Positions 27,458 to 38,211 are shown, numbered from the stretch's first letter. The stretch: DNA of 64,000 bases from Tenacibaculum larymnensis (GCF_028829235.1 NZ_JAIWJY010000006.1:1-64000); one strand, 5' to 3'. Made by a program: numbers and translations. The notes: generated by a model from the sequence alone, not told the origin.

Positions 27458-30400
27458 TTATTTTAACAAGTTTTTTAGTTTTTGTTGTCTCTTTTGTTTC
27501 AATTGATTTCGTTGTTCTTGTTCAAAATCAATATCATTCAACTTTTTATTTGGTTCGTTTATTAACTCTCTTAATAAGTACTTGTAATCTCTTATCATTT
27601 TCTTTACAAAAGATGATTCAAAAATTGAGGTATTATAATCTATATCCATATAGAAAAAGTTACCTTCTTCTGCAAAATTTATTAAAAGATCTAATTTAAC
27701 TTGAACATTCCCTCTATCCTCAATATTTTCTGTGTCATAAACTTTCTTTTCTTTTATATTTTCTGCTGTGTTATGAAATGAAAACATTACATCAAAAATT
27801 GCATTTCTATCAGTCAGTCTACTAACTTCTAAATCTTCAACAATCTTCTCAAATGGGTATTCTTGATTTTCAAAACTTTCAAGAACATTCTTTTTAATTT
27901 TCTCGAAAGTCTCAATGAATGTTTCTTCAAAATTTAATCTATCTCTTAGAACAATAGTATTGATATAACATCCTATTTGATCTTTCAAATCATCATGATA
28001 TCTACCTGCCACTGGAGTACCTATAATAATATCTGTTTGGTTAGTATATTTTAAGAAAAGTATTTTCCATACTGTTAAAATACCAACATACAAGGTAGCC
28101 CCATTTGCCTTACATATCTTTCTCAAGTCATTTGTTAACTCTGAATCAATATATGAATACAAATTTCTACCATCATGTGTTATTGTCTTTGGTCTCGATT
28201 TTTCTCCAGGGAACTTTAATCTTGTGAGTTTACCATTCAATTTTTGTCTCCAAAATTTACTATACTCCTTAAACTCTTCACTTTTATTTTTAGAGTTATG
28301 CCACTCTGCATAATCTTTATATTGAACAGTCAAACTTGGTAAGTTAGGTACTTCATTATTTATGAAAGCATCATAATAAGACATGACATCTCGTTTTATA
28401 ATTTCTAAAGAAACACCGTCTCCAATAATATGATGCATATTGTAGTAAAAAATGTATTTATTCTCATTTACTTTGAATAATGATACTCTAAATAATGGTC
28501 CCTTTTCTAAATCAAAATCCTGATAAGAATCTTCTTTTATTAATTCCTTTACTTTATCAACAGCATAATCTTTGTCAGAATAGTCAAAACATGGAATTTC
28601 AAATGATAAAACTTCTTTTGGTAACACCCATTGAGACAGTTCACCTTGCTCGTTCTCTTTAAAAATTGTTCTCAATATTTCATGCCTTTCGACTAAAGCT
28701 GCTATTGCCTTTCTGAATATTTTAATATCATAAATTTCATTTAGTTCAATAGAAAAAGGCATGTTATAAGAAGCCGAACTATTAGAAAACTGACTTGCAA
28801 TCCATAATCTCTTTTGAGATCCTGATAATACATAACTCTCTTTTTCTATTGCCTTTTCAATTTTTAGATAATTACTCTTTGGCGCTTTATTTAATAAACT
28901 TATATGAGAATAAAGTGTAGTATTTAAGAATATCTCGTTAATTCCTAATTTGACATTAAAAATTTTCTGGTACTCATTTATTAAATTCGTTGCTTTCAAA
29001 CTATGACCACCTAGAGCGAAAAAGTCATCATAAATACCAACTTTTTCCTTCCTAAGTACTCTTTTCCATACGTCCACCAATTTTAGCTCTGTATCATTTC
29101 TTGGCGCTACATAATTATTTACCTGCTGAAAAGTATTATAATCTACATTTGGTAATTCTTGTTTATTTATCTTCCCACTTGTAGTTAAAGGAATTTTATC
29201 AAGCTTTACAAAATATTGTGGTATCATGTAGTCTGGAAGAAACTCTTTCATGAAATTTCTTAACTCAACCGATGAAATTTCTTCCTGCGATTCAAAGTAA
29301 CCTACTAAAAATAATTCTCCATTGTCTGTTTCTTTAGGGATAACTACAGTATTTTTTACTTTTTTATGTTTTTGTAAGTTATTCTCAATCTCTCCTAACT
29401 CTACTCTATTTCCTCTTATTTTTACTTGATCATCCTTTCTAGAAATAAACTCAATATTTCCATCTTCTAATCTTCTGCCTAAATCACCTGTTTTAAATAA
29501 TTTTTCTTCCTTTTCAAACGGACTATCTATAAACCTAGATGGTTCTTCTTTTGAGAAATTAATATACCCTTCTGAAACACAATCACCACTGATACATATT
29601 TCTCCTACAACACCAATAGGTAGTATATTTAGATACTCATCTAATATAAAAACCTTTACATTCTCTATAGGAATACCAATTGGAACTGTTCCTTTTTCAT
29701 CTATTTCTTCAAACTCTGCTTTATTTTCTATTAAAAAAGCTATTTGTCTTTGTTCATCTAAAACTGCTTCTAAGTTACCTTCATTTGTAAACGGATTCAT
29801 AAATACCGTTCTAAAAACAAGATGCCTATTTAAATTTTCTTTTTTCTTAATTTTAGTATATGAAACAAATGTATTTCCTTCCTCAAATTGTTTTTTTTGA
29901 ATTTTTTCGTTTAATTCATTTAGTTCTTCTATTTCTTTTTCTGTAAACTTTAATTTTCCTCTATACTTTTCTGGTATGTATCTATATAATACAATATTTA
30001 AATCTGGCTGTAATACTAATTCAAAATCAACGCTTTTTCCAACTAATTCAGCAAAATACTGGGCTGTATTATAATTGTGCTTTACTACTTCTGCAAAACC
30101 TTCTTTTCCTAATACATGAAAAATTGCATGAAGCGTTAAACTCATAAAATTTCTTGAACCTTCAACCGTATATTTTCCTAAATCATAACTCCCTTTTCTT
30201 GCTTGATAATGTGTATTATTTTCTGAAAATGAAGCAAAATCAATATCTTTAAACAAACATAAACTCAACCCAATAGGAATGTAAAGTTGTTTATGTGCAC
30301 AGATAGAAACGGTATCAGCCATTTGAATTCCTTCAAATTTTAATTTCAACGAATCATCCATTAAAAAGCTTCCTCCAAATGCAGCATCTACATGATAATG

Positions 30401-33400
30401 AATATTAAATTCGGCAGCTATTTCTCCTAAAATTTTTAAAGGATCTATATTTCCAGACTCAGTCGTTCCTGCAACCCCAATAATACTCAGTATTAGTGTT
30501 TTCTCTTCTCGTAATCGCTTAATTTTGCTTCTAATTTCATCTTTAAGTTCTTCATAAGCCTTATCTTCAAAACTAATGGATACAAAAGAATTTTTACCTA
30601 AACCTAATATTTTTAATGCTTTACCAAATGAATAATGACACCATTCAGAACCAATTATTACAACTTTCTCATATTCATATGCTTTCATTCCTTCCATTAG
30701 CCCTTCTTCTGATATTCCTCTAAAACCTTCTTTAGGTTTTAACGAATTATTTAAAGCATAGCTCATGGCCATTATATTGGACATTGTTCCTCCATTAGTA
30801 ATAACTCCTAAAGCCTCTTCTGGACTTTGAACATATTCTTCATAAAAAGAAGATTCTTTTTCGAAAACTAACTTATGAAATGTTCCTATTACTTGATTTT
30901 CAATAAGCGTAGCTACCAAAGATGTTTCTATTTTTACCTGATTTTGATTTAGAGCAACTATTAATGCGTTAATTTCTCTAATAAACTTTGGAACAGGCCC
31001 TGTCATATGCCCTATATAATTAGGTGAAGCCACATTTACTACATTAGGTAAAATATCTTTTTTTAGAAACTCAATATATTTTTCTTCATTTACCCCTTTA
31101 CTAAAATCAACCTTCTGAAAATTATCATTCTCTAATAATTCGTTTAACGAACTCGATACTATTTTCAAACTACTATCCTGATGTTCAATTAATTCATTAA
31201 CAGAATCTCTAAGTGTAGTATTGAAAAGTTTAAAGGAAGACTCTGTAAAATAATCATTATAGGTATCATAATAAGTTGCATCTGCAGTTACCTCAGTAGA
31301 CCCATAAATATTTATTAATCTAACATTATTTCTTTTTAATACTTTATAAAACCTTGATACATCTCTTTTTTTCAGGGCTTCTCCACTACTAATACAGACT
31401 CTTAAATTTTCTAATTTAACTCTACATAACTCTGGAAACTCCAATATTGCTCTTAGAAGTGAAGGAACTAAAACTATTCTTGTTATTTTTTCTTCTCCTA
31501 AACTTTCTATAAATGAGGGAATATCAATTATATCCTCTTTCCTATAAAATACTAATGGAATTCCTTTTAACAAAGGACCAAAAAACTCCCAAATATGATC
31601 TACAAAGCTTATTGATGTTTTGGCACAACAAACTTCATCTTTCTCAAAAGGATATTTTTTCCACATCCAGTTCAATCTATTATTTACACTAGATGTTTTT
31701 ATTAAAACCCCTTTGGGAACACCTGTTGATCCCGAAGTATAAATTATAAACTCAATTTCACTATCAACCTCTTTATCCCAATTGGTTTTTACTTTCTCTA
31801 AAACAACCTGCTTTCTTTTAATGTCATTCAGTAAAGTTTTGTCAATTATATTTACACTGGAGCTTAACTCCGAAATATAATTAACTCTTTCGTTTGGTGA
31901 TTTTGGGTCTACAGGAATATAAATAGCTCCAATTTTCATTACAGCTAATAATATTGCCATTAAATCACAGTCATGGGATAAACTTACTACTATATTTTGT
32001 CCAGATTTTAAACCGTACTCTCCAGAAAGAATAGTAGCATACTCATCTGATAATTTATCTAATTCTTGAAAGGTCAATTTTGTCTTTTCATAAACTACAG
32101 AAACTTTATTTGGCGTTTTAAAAACCTGCTCTTTAAAAAAATCAATGACTCTCTTATTTTTAGGATAGTCTCCTTTATTACTATTGAAAGTATGCAATAA
32201 CCTATAACGTTCTTCTTCTGTTAGAAACTCTACTTTGTTTATTTTTTTTTGAGGAGCAAATAAAAGTTCATTTATAAGTTTTTTATAATGAATCATACAG
32301 TTTTTAATAAAACTCTCTTCATATATATCTGAATTAAATTTAATATCAAATGATATATAATCTCCTAGTTCCTTAAATTCAATCTCTAAAGGAAATTTAG
32401 AAAAAGTCTTTCCCAAATTGCTGATATCTTCAATTTGATTTTTATTGAGATTCTCATACTCTTTTACTCCTTCTTTTATGTTATGTAACACCAATAAAAC
32501 ATCAAAAATAGGCGTTCTACTAACATCTCTTTCTACATCTAACTCTTCTAATAAATTGTCAAAAGGGTACATTTGATGTTCAAACGCATTTATGGTTTTA
32601 TCTTTCACCTTTTGGTAAAAAGAAAGGAAACTACTCTCTGGTTCTATTTCATTCCTAAGTGCTAATGTATTAACATAGTACCCTACTTGATTTTCTAAAT
32701 CAGGATGGTCTCTTCCAGCAACTAAGGTTCCTATTATAATATCTTTTTGCCCCAAATACCTATGAAATAAAACATTCCAATTAGCCAATAACAACATGAA
32801 TAAGCTTCCTCCACTTTCTTTACAAAACTCCCTTAATTTCTTGGTTGTTTCTTTTCCAAGATAAGTTCTGTAATGCCCTCCATTATAGGTTAATATTTTA
32901 GGACGCTTTTTAAGGGTAGGTAAATTTAGACTTGGTAGTGGTGTTACTAATTCATTCTTCCAATACTTTGCCTCTTTACTTACTATGGCATTATTTAATT
33001 GATTTAACTGCCATGAAGTAAAATCTTTATACTGAATAGGTAAGCTTGGTAAATTTACTACCTCCTTTTTCTCTTTTGCTTTATACATAGCCATGATATC
33101 TCTTTGAAGAACCTCTAATGACCAACCATCACTAATTATATGATGTATGTTCAAGTAAAACAAATACTCATTATTGTCAATTCTTAACAAAGAACATCTC
33201 AGCAAAGGACCTTTCTCTAAATTAAACGTTAAAGATGAATCTTTATTTATGTATTCCTCCGCTTTAATTATTGCATTATCTCTCCCTTTTAAATCTAAAT
33301 AGTTCAAATGAAAATTAAACTCTTTAGAGGTTAAGACTTTTTGATATACCTCACCGTCCTCTTTCTTTACAAATACAGTTCTAAGAATTTCATGTCTCTC

Positions 33401-33754
33401 AATAATATTTTCTAATGCTTCTTGAAAAATTTCTACAGAATACTCTCCTTTTAACTTAATAGTTACAGGCATATTCCAAACAACAGAACCTCCCTCAAAT
33501 TGATTTAGAATCCATATTCTTTTTTGGTTATGTGAAATTGGATAATACTCTTTACTTTCTATTACTGGAATATCATCGTATAGTTTGGTCTTATTTTTTC
33601 TCTTCAGAAAAGACAATAATTCTTTTTTATTTGTCTTTACTTTATCAACCAACTCCAAACTAATATCTTGACTATCAAAACTTAACTCTAAATCCTCTCC
33701 ATCTAAAGATATTTGGATTTTATTTTCTTCTAGTTCATTTATCAAATCAATCAT
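27458..33754 (-). CDS. NRPS, TubC docking-C-A(with embedded PLP decarboxylase)-T-C, predicted beta-alanine
   Basis: 2,098 residues. TubC-type docking domain 1-52; C about 68-500 (HHIISDG 204-210); first part of A about 530-830 (A3 IIYTSGSTGVPKG 670-682, A5 NIYGSTEVT 815-823); an inserted decarboxylase about 835-1345; rest of A about 1350-1540 (GEICISG, KTGDLGRR, KIRGNRVELGEIE, Lys1528); T with Ser1585 (LGGHSLKA); second C about 1638-2075 (HHIIGDG). The pocket reads V-D-W-V-I-S-I-A-D-K; as I recall, the published beta-alanine code of bleomycin synthetase BlmIV is VDWVISLADK. Val instead of Asp at position 235 fits a substrate without an alpha-amino group. It starts 2 bases after the PKS gene, whose ACP should deliver the chain. 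The terminal C should serve the following Asn module. Confidence 0.92.
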   Translation of the reverse strand: MIDLINELEENKIQISLDGEDLELSFDSQDISLELVDKVKTNKKELLSFLKRKNKTKLYDDIPVIESKEYYPISHNQKRIWILNQFEGGSVVWNMPVTIKLKGEYSVEIFQEALENIIERHEILRTVFVKKEDGEVYQKVLTSKEFNFHLNYLDLKGRDNAIIKAEEYINKDSSLTFNLEKGPLLRCSLLRIDNNEYLFYLNIHHIISDGWSLEVLQRDIMAMYKAKEKKEVVNLPSLPIQYKDFTSWQLNQLNNAIVSKEAKYWKNELVTPLPSLNLPTLKKRPKILTYNGGHYRTYLGKETTKKLREFCKESGGSLFMLLLANWNVLFHRYLGQKDIIIGTLVAGRDHPDLENQVGYYVNTLALRNEIEPESSFLSFYQKVKDKTINAFEHQMYPFDNLLEELDVERDVSRTPIFDVLLVLHNIKEGVKEYENLNKNQIEDISNLGKTFSKFPLEIEFKELGDYISFDIKFNSDIYEESFIKNCMIHYKKLINELLFAPQKKINKVEFLTEEERYRLLHTFNSNKGDYPKNKRVIDFFKEQVFKTPNKVSVVYEKTKLTFQELDKLSDEYATILSGEYGLKSGQNIVVSLSHDCDLMAILLAVMKIGAIYIPVDPKSPNERVNYISELSSSVNIIDKTLLNDIKRKQVVLEKVKTNWDKEVDSEIEFIIYTSGSTGVPKGVLIKTSSVNNRLNWMWKKYPFEKDEVCCAKTSISFVDHIWEFFGPLLKGIPLVFYRKEDIIDIPSFIESLGEEKITRIVLVPSLLRAILEFPELCRVKLENLRVCISSGEALKKRDVSRFYKVLKRNNVRLINIYGSTEVTADATYYDTYNDYFTESSFKLFNTTLRDSVNELIEHQDSSLKIVSSSLNELLENDNFQKVDFSKGVNEEKYIEFLKKDILPNVVNVASPNYIGHMTGPVPKFIREINALIVALNQNQVKIETSLVATLIENQVIGTFHKLVFEKESSFYEEYVQSPEEALGVITNGGTMSNIMAMSYALNNSLKPKEGFRGISEEGLMEGMKAYEYEKVVIIGSEWCHYSFGKALKILGLGKNSFVSISFEDKAYEELKDEIRSKIKRLREEKTLILSIIGVAGTTESGNIDPLKILGEIAAEFNIHYHVDAAFGGSFLMDDSLKLKFEGIQMADTVSICAHKQLYIPIGLSLCLFKDIDFASFSENNTHYQARKGSYDLGKYTVEGSRNFMSLTLHAIFHVLGKEGFAEVVKHNYNTAQYFAELVGKSVDFELVLQPDLNIVLYRYIPEKYRGKLKFTEKEIEELNELNEKIQKKQFEEGNTFVSYTKIKKKENLNRHLVFRTVFMNPFTNEGNLEAVLDEQRQIAFLIENKAEFEEIDEKGTVPIGIPIENVKVFILDEYLNILPIGVVGEICISGDCVSEGYINFSKEEPSRFIDSPFEKEEKLFKTGDLGRRLEDGNIEFISRKDDQVKIRGNRVELGEIENNLQKHKKVKNTVVIPKETDNGELFLVGYFESQEEISSVELRNFMKEFLPDYMIPQYFVKLDKIPLTTSGKINKQELPNVDYNTFQQVNNYVAPRNDTELKLVDVWKRVLRKEKVGIYDDFFALGGHSLKATNLINEYQKIFNVKLGINEIFLNTTLYSHISLLNKAPKSNYLKIEKAIEKESYVLSGSQKRLWIASQFSNSSASYNMPFSIELNEIYDIKIFRKAIAALVERHEILRTIFKENEQGELSQWVLPKEVLSFEIPCFDYSDKDYAVDKVKELIKEDSYQDFDLEKGPLFRVSLFKVNENKYIFYYNMHHIIGDGVSLEIIKRDVMSYYDAFINNEVPNLPSLTVQYKDYAEWHNSKNKSEEFKEYSKFWRQKLNGKLTRLKFPGEKSRPKTITHDGRNLYSYIDSELTNDLRKICKANGATLYVGILTVWKILFLKYTNQTDIIIGTPVAGRYHDDLKDQIGCYINTIVLRDRLNFEETFIETFEKIKKNVLESFENQEYPFEKIVEDLEVSRLTDRNAIFDVMFSFHNTAENIKEKKVYDTENIEDRGNVQVKLDLLINFAEEGNFFYMDIDYNTSIFESSFVKKMIRDYKYLLRELINEPNKKLNDIDFEQEQRNQLKQKRQQKLKNLLK
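29720..31252 (-). other. Embedded PanP-type aspartate 1-decarboxylase domain inside an NRPS A domain
   Basis: Residues about 835-1345 of the synthetase, in frame, between A-domain motifs A5 and A6. Landmarks of the group II PLP decarboxylases are YIGHMTGPVPKF (913-924), ALNQNQVKIETS (934-945), GVITNGGTMSN (983-993), HVDAAFGGSF (1121-1130) and the PLP lysine in CAHKQLY (Lys1155). The GHMT...ALNQN.VK.ETS wording is closest, from memory, to PanP, the PLP-dependent aspartate decarboxylase that makes beta-alanine, rather than to GAD or diaminobutyrate decarboxylase. About 510 residues, the size of a complete enzyme. The host A domain's beta-alanine-like pocket supports Asp to beta-alanine as the reaction. 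It might alternatively decarboxylate a different acidic amino acid. Confidence 0.88.
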
Positions 33755-33756
33755 AA

Positions 33757-36700
33757 CTATATTTTTATTGTATTTTTTTTCTTACTTTGGTTTTGCATCA
33801 ACTCTACTTTTTTAAGAATTTCAACTTGTTCAGCAATATCTTTAACAGTTGATTTTGTGTAAAACTCTTGTAATTTTATTTCTACCGAGAAGGCCTTTTG
33901 TATTTTTTTTAATAAAGTCATTGCCTTTAAAGAGTCTCCTCCTAAATCAAAAAAGTCATCCAAAACCCCTATTTTCTTATACCCAAAAAAAGTTTCCCAA
34001 ATAGAGCATATTTTTCTTTGTATCTCATTTTCTGGCTCTTCATATACTGTACTAATATCTGGCCTTTCAGTAATAAAGTCATCTTCTAAATTTTCATTAT
34101 GAAATTCTTCTTCCTTCTCAATTTCATTTATTGTTTTAATTTCTCTAACAGATGTAATTAACTGAGGTTCTTTCCCTATTATAAAAGATTTTTCGAAAAC
34201 TTCTATCATTTCAGCATCACTTATTCTCTCCTCTACTAAGCCATCTAGATTAACAGAAAACCAGTTAGTAAGTTTATTTCTCTTTTGTTGAATAAACCCG
34301 TCTAAATACCTATTTGCACTTGCATAAGAAGTAAAAGTAAGTCCTCCTAAAATTGAAGATAAACTAGATGCAATCCAGACAAAACCTATAGGAAATTGTT
34401 TATTTAATGAGTATATATTATTTACTCCTAAAACTTTTGGAGTGAATTGCTGTTCAACATCACTTTGTGAAATATTCTCAAAAGTTTTAAAACTATCATG
34501 CTCTACTACACCTGCTGCATGAATAACACCTGTTATATCTCCATGCTCATTAGTTATGTTTTCAAATACCTTGTGTAATGAATCGTTATCTGATACATCA
34601 ACTTGGCAGTAATAAATATTTTCAAATTCTTCCTGTAAATTTTTTAACAAGCTAATTTTACTATCTATTTTTGGATTCTTTCCTACATCGTAACCTTCAA
34701 TATTTGTTCTTCCTAATAAGATAATTGTTCCTTTATATTTTTCACTTAAATACCTGGTTAATATTCCTCCTAGCTTTCCTAGTCCTCCAGTAATTATATA
34801 AAGTCCATTCTCTTTTAAAGTCTCTTCATTTGAATGTTTAGGTAGCTTTACATTATCATAGAACAATTCCCATCTTTGATCTTTCCTATATGCTATGTTA
34901 ATTGAGCTTTTATCACCTTTAATTTCATCAATTATACTTGTAGCACTCACATTAAACTTGTTGTTAAAAATATCAATACTAGAAACTTTAATTTTAGGGT
35001 TTTCCTGTTCTAATACCTGTAGTAAACTATTAGATATTACTGCTTTGGCATCTAATATTTCATCTCCATAAATATTATTCCCATACTCTAATAAAAAAGT
35101 AACCTTATTACCTATTTCTCCTGCTAAGTTTATTGTTAGTTTACCCACCTCAATAAGATGAAGAAAATAATCAGTTACGGTTATTTCATCTTTTGTTTTC
35201 CAACTATAAATAATATGATCTATTCTATTAAAGTTCCTTTTTAGCTCTTCATAAAGGGCTAAATAATTCTCCTTATTTTGAAAGTTTATACAATAATTAT
35301 AGTCATCATATTTTAAAAAATCTTCTCCCTTTGTAACTTTAACAACCTGATTCCTTTCATTTTCTAAAATTTTAACCACATCTTCAATTAGTGGTTCATC
35401 ATTTATGAAAACCAAATATTTTTTAGATTTATCTTGGGTAAGTTCTGAATTTAAAAAAGTACTTCTTTTCCAATTTGGAAAATAAAACCACTCAGATATA
35501 TTCCTTTTCATCCCTGGAAAAAGTTCTACCTTTCCTTTTATTTCTTCTAATGGGTTTACACTGCTTTCAAAATTCTTTTCATCAAAGCAATATGTAGGTG
35601 CTGAAATTTTATTTCTTTTATCATCACTATAATACTCTTCCCAATTAACTGAACATCCTAAAGCCCACAGTTTGGCTAGAGAAGATTCAAATAAACTCAC
35701 TTCTCTTTCAATATTTTTAGGATGAGAAATCATTGATATTGTACATTCTGAACCTAAGTTAAAGTTTGGATGCTGCTTACTAAACGTTTCTAAAGTATTG
35801 CCTGGACCTAATTCAATGAATACTGATTCTTTATAATTACTTAAAATAGTTGTAATCCCGTCATAAAAACATACAGTCTCTCTTAGATGGCGACACCAAT
35901 ATTCAGGTGATATCATATCATTTGAAGAGATTATTTTACCTGTCAAGTTAGATACGATTTTGTATTTTGGACTAGAAAACTTCACCTCTTTTAAAAACTC
36001 TCCAAAAACATCTAAAATAGGATTCATCATTTTAGAATGAAATGCATGAGATGTTTTTAATTTTTTGTGAGGTACATTTATACTTTCCAAATAGGTAGCA
36101 TAATCTTCAATAATTTTTTCTTCTCCAGAAACAACACAGGAAGTTATTGTATTTATTACTGCAATGCTCAATTCTTTTGGTAAAGATTCTTCTATTTTAT
36201 CTGAAGATTCTCCTACAGCTAACATTACTCCTTTCGGCAAAGCATTCATCAACTCAGCTCTTTTTACAATAATTCTTAATGCATCTTCTAATGTAAAAAC
36301 CTCACTGATACATGCTGCAACATATTCTCCTAAGCTATGACCAATCATTGCTGTTGGCTCAATTCCAAACAATATCATTTGCTTAGCTAGTGCATATTCT
36401 ACCAAAAACAAGAGTGGCTGCGTGTATTTTGTTTCGTTTATTAAATTTTTATCGAATGATTCTTTTGATTCATACCCTAGTATTTCTTTATAGCTTTCTC
36501 CAGTCAAAGCTTCTAAATAACTTAGCCCACTGTTAATTATACTTTTGAAATAAGAATTTTCTTTATAAAGCCTTTCTGCCATTCCAAAATACTGACTCCC
36601 TTGCCCAGAAAATAGAAAAATAATTGGTCTCTGTTTTGCCTTTGTAATAGAATTTTCAATAATCTCTGTTTGCTCTAACATTTTAAGAACAGATGCAGAA

Positions 36701-38202
36701 TCCTTTGCTACTATTGTATTTCTATAAGTAAAGGGTTTTCTTCCTATACTTAAAGTATAAGCTAGATCTTTCAACTCTCCTTTTCCTTCCTTTAAAAACT
36801 CTGATATTTTTCTTTGATATGATAAAAGAGACTTTTTCGTTTTTGCAGAAAACGGAACTATATAAAATTTTTTTTCTTTATTTATTTTAGATAGAACTGG
36901 AGGTTCCTCCATAACAACATGTACATTAGTACCTCCAATTCCAAAACTACTTACTCCAGCTCTTAATGGATATTCGTTATCTGACTCCCAATTCTTTAAC
37001 TGATCATTTACATAAAATGGCCCTTCATTAAAATTAATTTCTTGGTTTGGGGTATTAAAATGTAAAGATTTAGGAATTTTTTTATTCTTCAGAGCCAATG
37101 TTGTTTTTAACAAGCCTGCTATTCCCGCTGCAGCATCTAAATGTCCCATATTGGACTTAACCGAACCAATAGCACATTTATGTTCTGTATTGTAATTAAA
37201 CGCTTTATTCAGAGCTTCTATTTCTATTGGATCACCCAACTTTGTTGCTGTACCATGTGTTTCTATATATGAAATTGATTCTAAAGGTATATTAGCTATT
37301 CGATGAGCCAACTTTATACATGTGGATTGTCCTTTAACACTTGGAGCCGTATAACCAATCCTTTCTCTTCCATCATTATTTACAGCTGATGATTTTATTA
37401 TGGCATAAATATTATCTCTATCATTTATGGCTTCTTCTAATCTTTTTAAAACTACAACAGCTCCTCCATTTCCTCCAACAGTTCCAGAAGAATTCTGATC
37501 AAAAGGTCTGCAATGTCCATCTTTAGAAGAAATCATTCCTTCTTGATAAAAGTAGCCCTTGTTTTTTGTACTATCAAGGCTAATTCCAGCAGCCATTGCC
37601 ATATTACATTCTTTTAATAATAAGCTTCTACAAGCAACATGTAATGATGCCAAAGAACTTGAACATGCCGTATCAATTAGTAAACTTGGTCCTTTAAAAT
37701 CTAAGTTATAAGAGACTAAAGTGTGAGCAAAGTTTTTATTCGATAGCTGAGATTGGTAAAAAGAATTTACTTTAGAATTTGGATGTAACATAGAATGTAC
37801 CTGCCAATTTAAATTATCAGAGATAGATGTATACATTCCTATTTTTCCTTTATAAGTATCAATATTGCATGCAGCGTCTTCTAATGCTGTCCATGTTAAC
37901 TGATGTAGCATTCTTGTTTGCGGATCCATACAACTTGCTTCTTCTTTTGTGTATCCAAAAAAAGCATAGTCAAAACCGCCTAACTCTTCTATTTCAGCTT
38001 TTACTTTTATAAACTCTTTATTCTTAATAGTAGCATCTGAAATACCAAACTCTTTCAACTCTTTATCTGAATAGAAATGAAGTAACTCATTTCCTTCAAT
38101 CAAGTTTTCCCAAAACTCAGATATATTCTTAGACTGTGGGAATTCACAAGAAATACCTATTACAGCAATGTCCTTTTTATTAATTTGTCTCTGTTTTTCC
38201 AT
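33757..38202 (-). CDS. Type I PKS module, KS-AT-KR-ACP (malonyl)
   Basis: 1,481 residues. KS about 10-430 with Cys180 (DTACSSSL), His316 (ETHGTA) and His354 (NMGHLDAAAG). AT about 527-840 with Ser623 (GHSLGEY) and HAFH (719-722), the pattern expected for malonyl-CoA. KR about 1140-1330 with ITGGLGKLGG and SSLSSILGG...SYASAN, so reduction should be active. ACP near the C-terminus (LGGDSLKA). No DH, ER or methyltransferase. It starts 9 bases after the giant NRPS, whose last module is Tyr-like. Acting next, it would extend Tyr by two carbons and reduce the ketone, giving a statine-like 4-amino-3-hydroxy-5-(hydroxyphenyl)pentanoate. The ACP would then pass the chain to the beta-alanine synthetase. 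Confidence 0.94.
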   Translation of the reverse strand: MEKQRQINKKDIAVIGISCEFPQSKNISEFWENLIEGNELLHFYSDKELKEFGISDATIKNKEFIKVKAEIEELGGFDYAFFGYTKEEASCMDPQTRMLHQLTWTALEDAACNIDTYKGKIGMYTSISDNLNWQVHSMLHPNSKVNSFYQSQLSNKNFAHTLVSYNLDFKGPSLLIDTACSSSLASLHVACRSLLLKECNMAMAAGISLDSTKNKGYFYQEGMISSKDGHCRPFDQNSSGTVGGNGGAVVVLKRLEEAINDRDNIYAIIKSSAVNNDGRERIGYTAPSVKGQSTCIKLAHRIANIPLESISYIETHGTATKLGDPIEIEALNKAFNYNTEHKCAIGSVKSNMGHLDAAAGIAGLLKTTLALKNKKIPKSLHFNTPNQEINFNEGPFYVNDQLKNWESDNEYPLRAGVSSFGIGGTNVHVVMEEPPVLSKINKEKKFYIVPFSAKTKKSLLSYQRKISEFLKEGKGELKDLAYTLSIGRKPFTYRNTIVAKDSASVLKMLEQTEIIENSITKAKQRPIIFLFSGQGSQYFGMAERLYKENSYFKSIINSGLSYLEALTGESYKEILGYESKESFDKNLINETKYTQPLLFLVEYALAKQMILFGIEPTAMIGHSLGEYVAACISEVFTLEDALRIIVKRAELMNALPKGVMLAVGESSDKIEESLPKELSIAVINTITSCVVSGEEKIIEDYATYLESINVPHKKLKTSHAFHSKMMNPILDVFGEFLKEVKFSSPKYKIVSNLTGKIISSNDMISPEYWCRHLRETVCFYDGITTILSNYKESVFIELGPGNTLETFSKQHPNFNLGSECTISMISHPKNIEREVSLFESSLAKLWALGCSVNWEEYYSDDKRNKISAPTYCFDEKNFESSVNPLEEIKGKVELFPGMKRNISEWFYFPNWKRSTFLNSELTQDKSKKYLVFINDEPLIEDVVKILENERNQVVKVTKGEDFLKYDDYNYCINFQNKENYLALYEELKRNFNRIDHIIYSWKTKDEITVTDYFLHLIEVGKLTINLAGEIGNKVTFLLEYGNNIYGDEILDAKAVISNSLLQVLEQENPKIKVSSIDIFNNKFNVSATSIIDEIKGDKSSINIAYRKDQRWELFYDNVKLPKHSNEETLKENGLYIITGGLGKLGGILTRYLSEKYKGTIILLGRTNIEGYDVGKNPKIDSKISLLKNLQEEFENIYYCQVDVSDNDSLHKVFENITNEHGDITGVIHAAGVVEHDSFKTFENISQSDVEQQFTPKVLGVNNIYSLNKQFPIGFVWIASSLSSILGGLTFTSYASANRYLDGFIQQKRNKLTNWFSVNLDGLVEERISDAEMIEVFEKSFIIGKEPQLITSVREIKTINEIEKEEEFHNENLEDDFITERPDISTVYEEPENEIQRKICSIWETFFGYKKIGVLDDFFDLGGDSLKAMTLLKKIQKAFSVEIKLQEFYTKSTVKDIAEQVEILKKVELMQNQSKKKNTIKI

Positions 38203-38211
38203 GATTTCTTT

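Noticed and set aside
27458..33754. Two genes (NRPS and decarboxylase) artificially fused by a sequencing error
   Set aside because: The decarboxylase is flanked on both sides by matching halves of one A domain in the same continuous frame. A simple indel or chimera would not place it so exactly between motifs A5 and A6.
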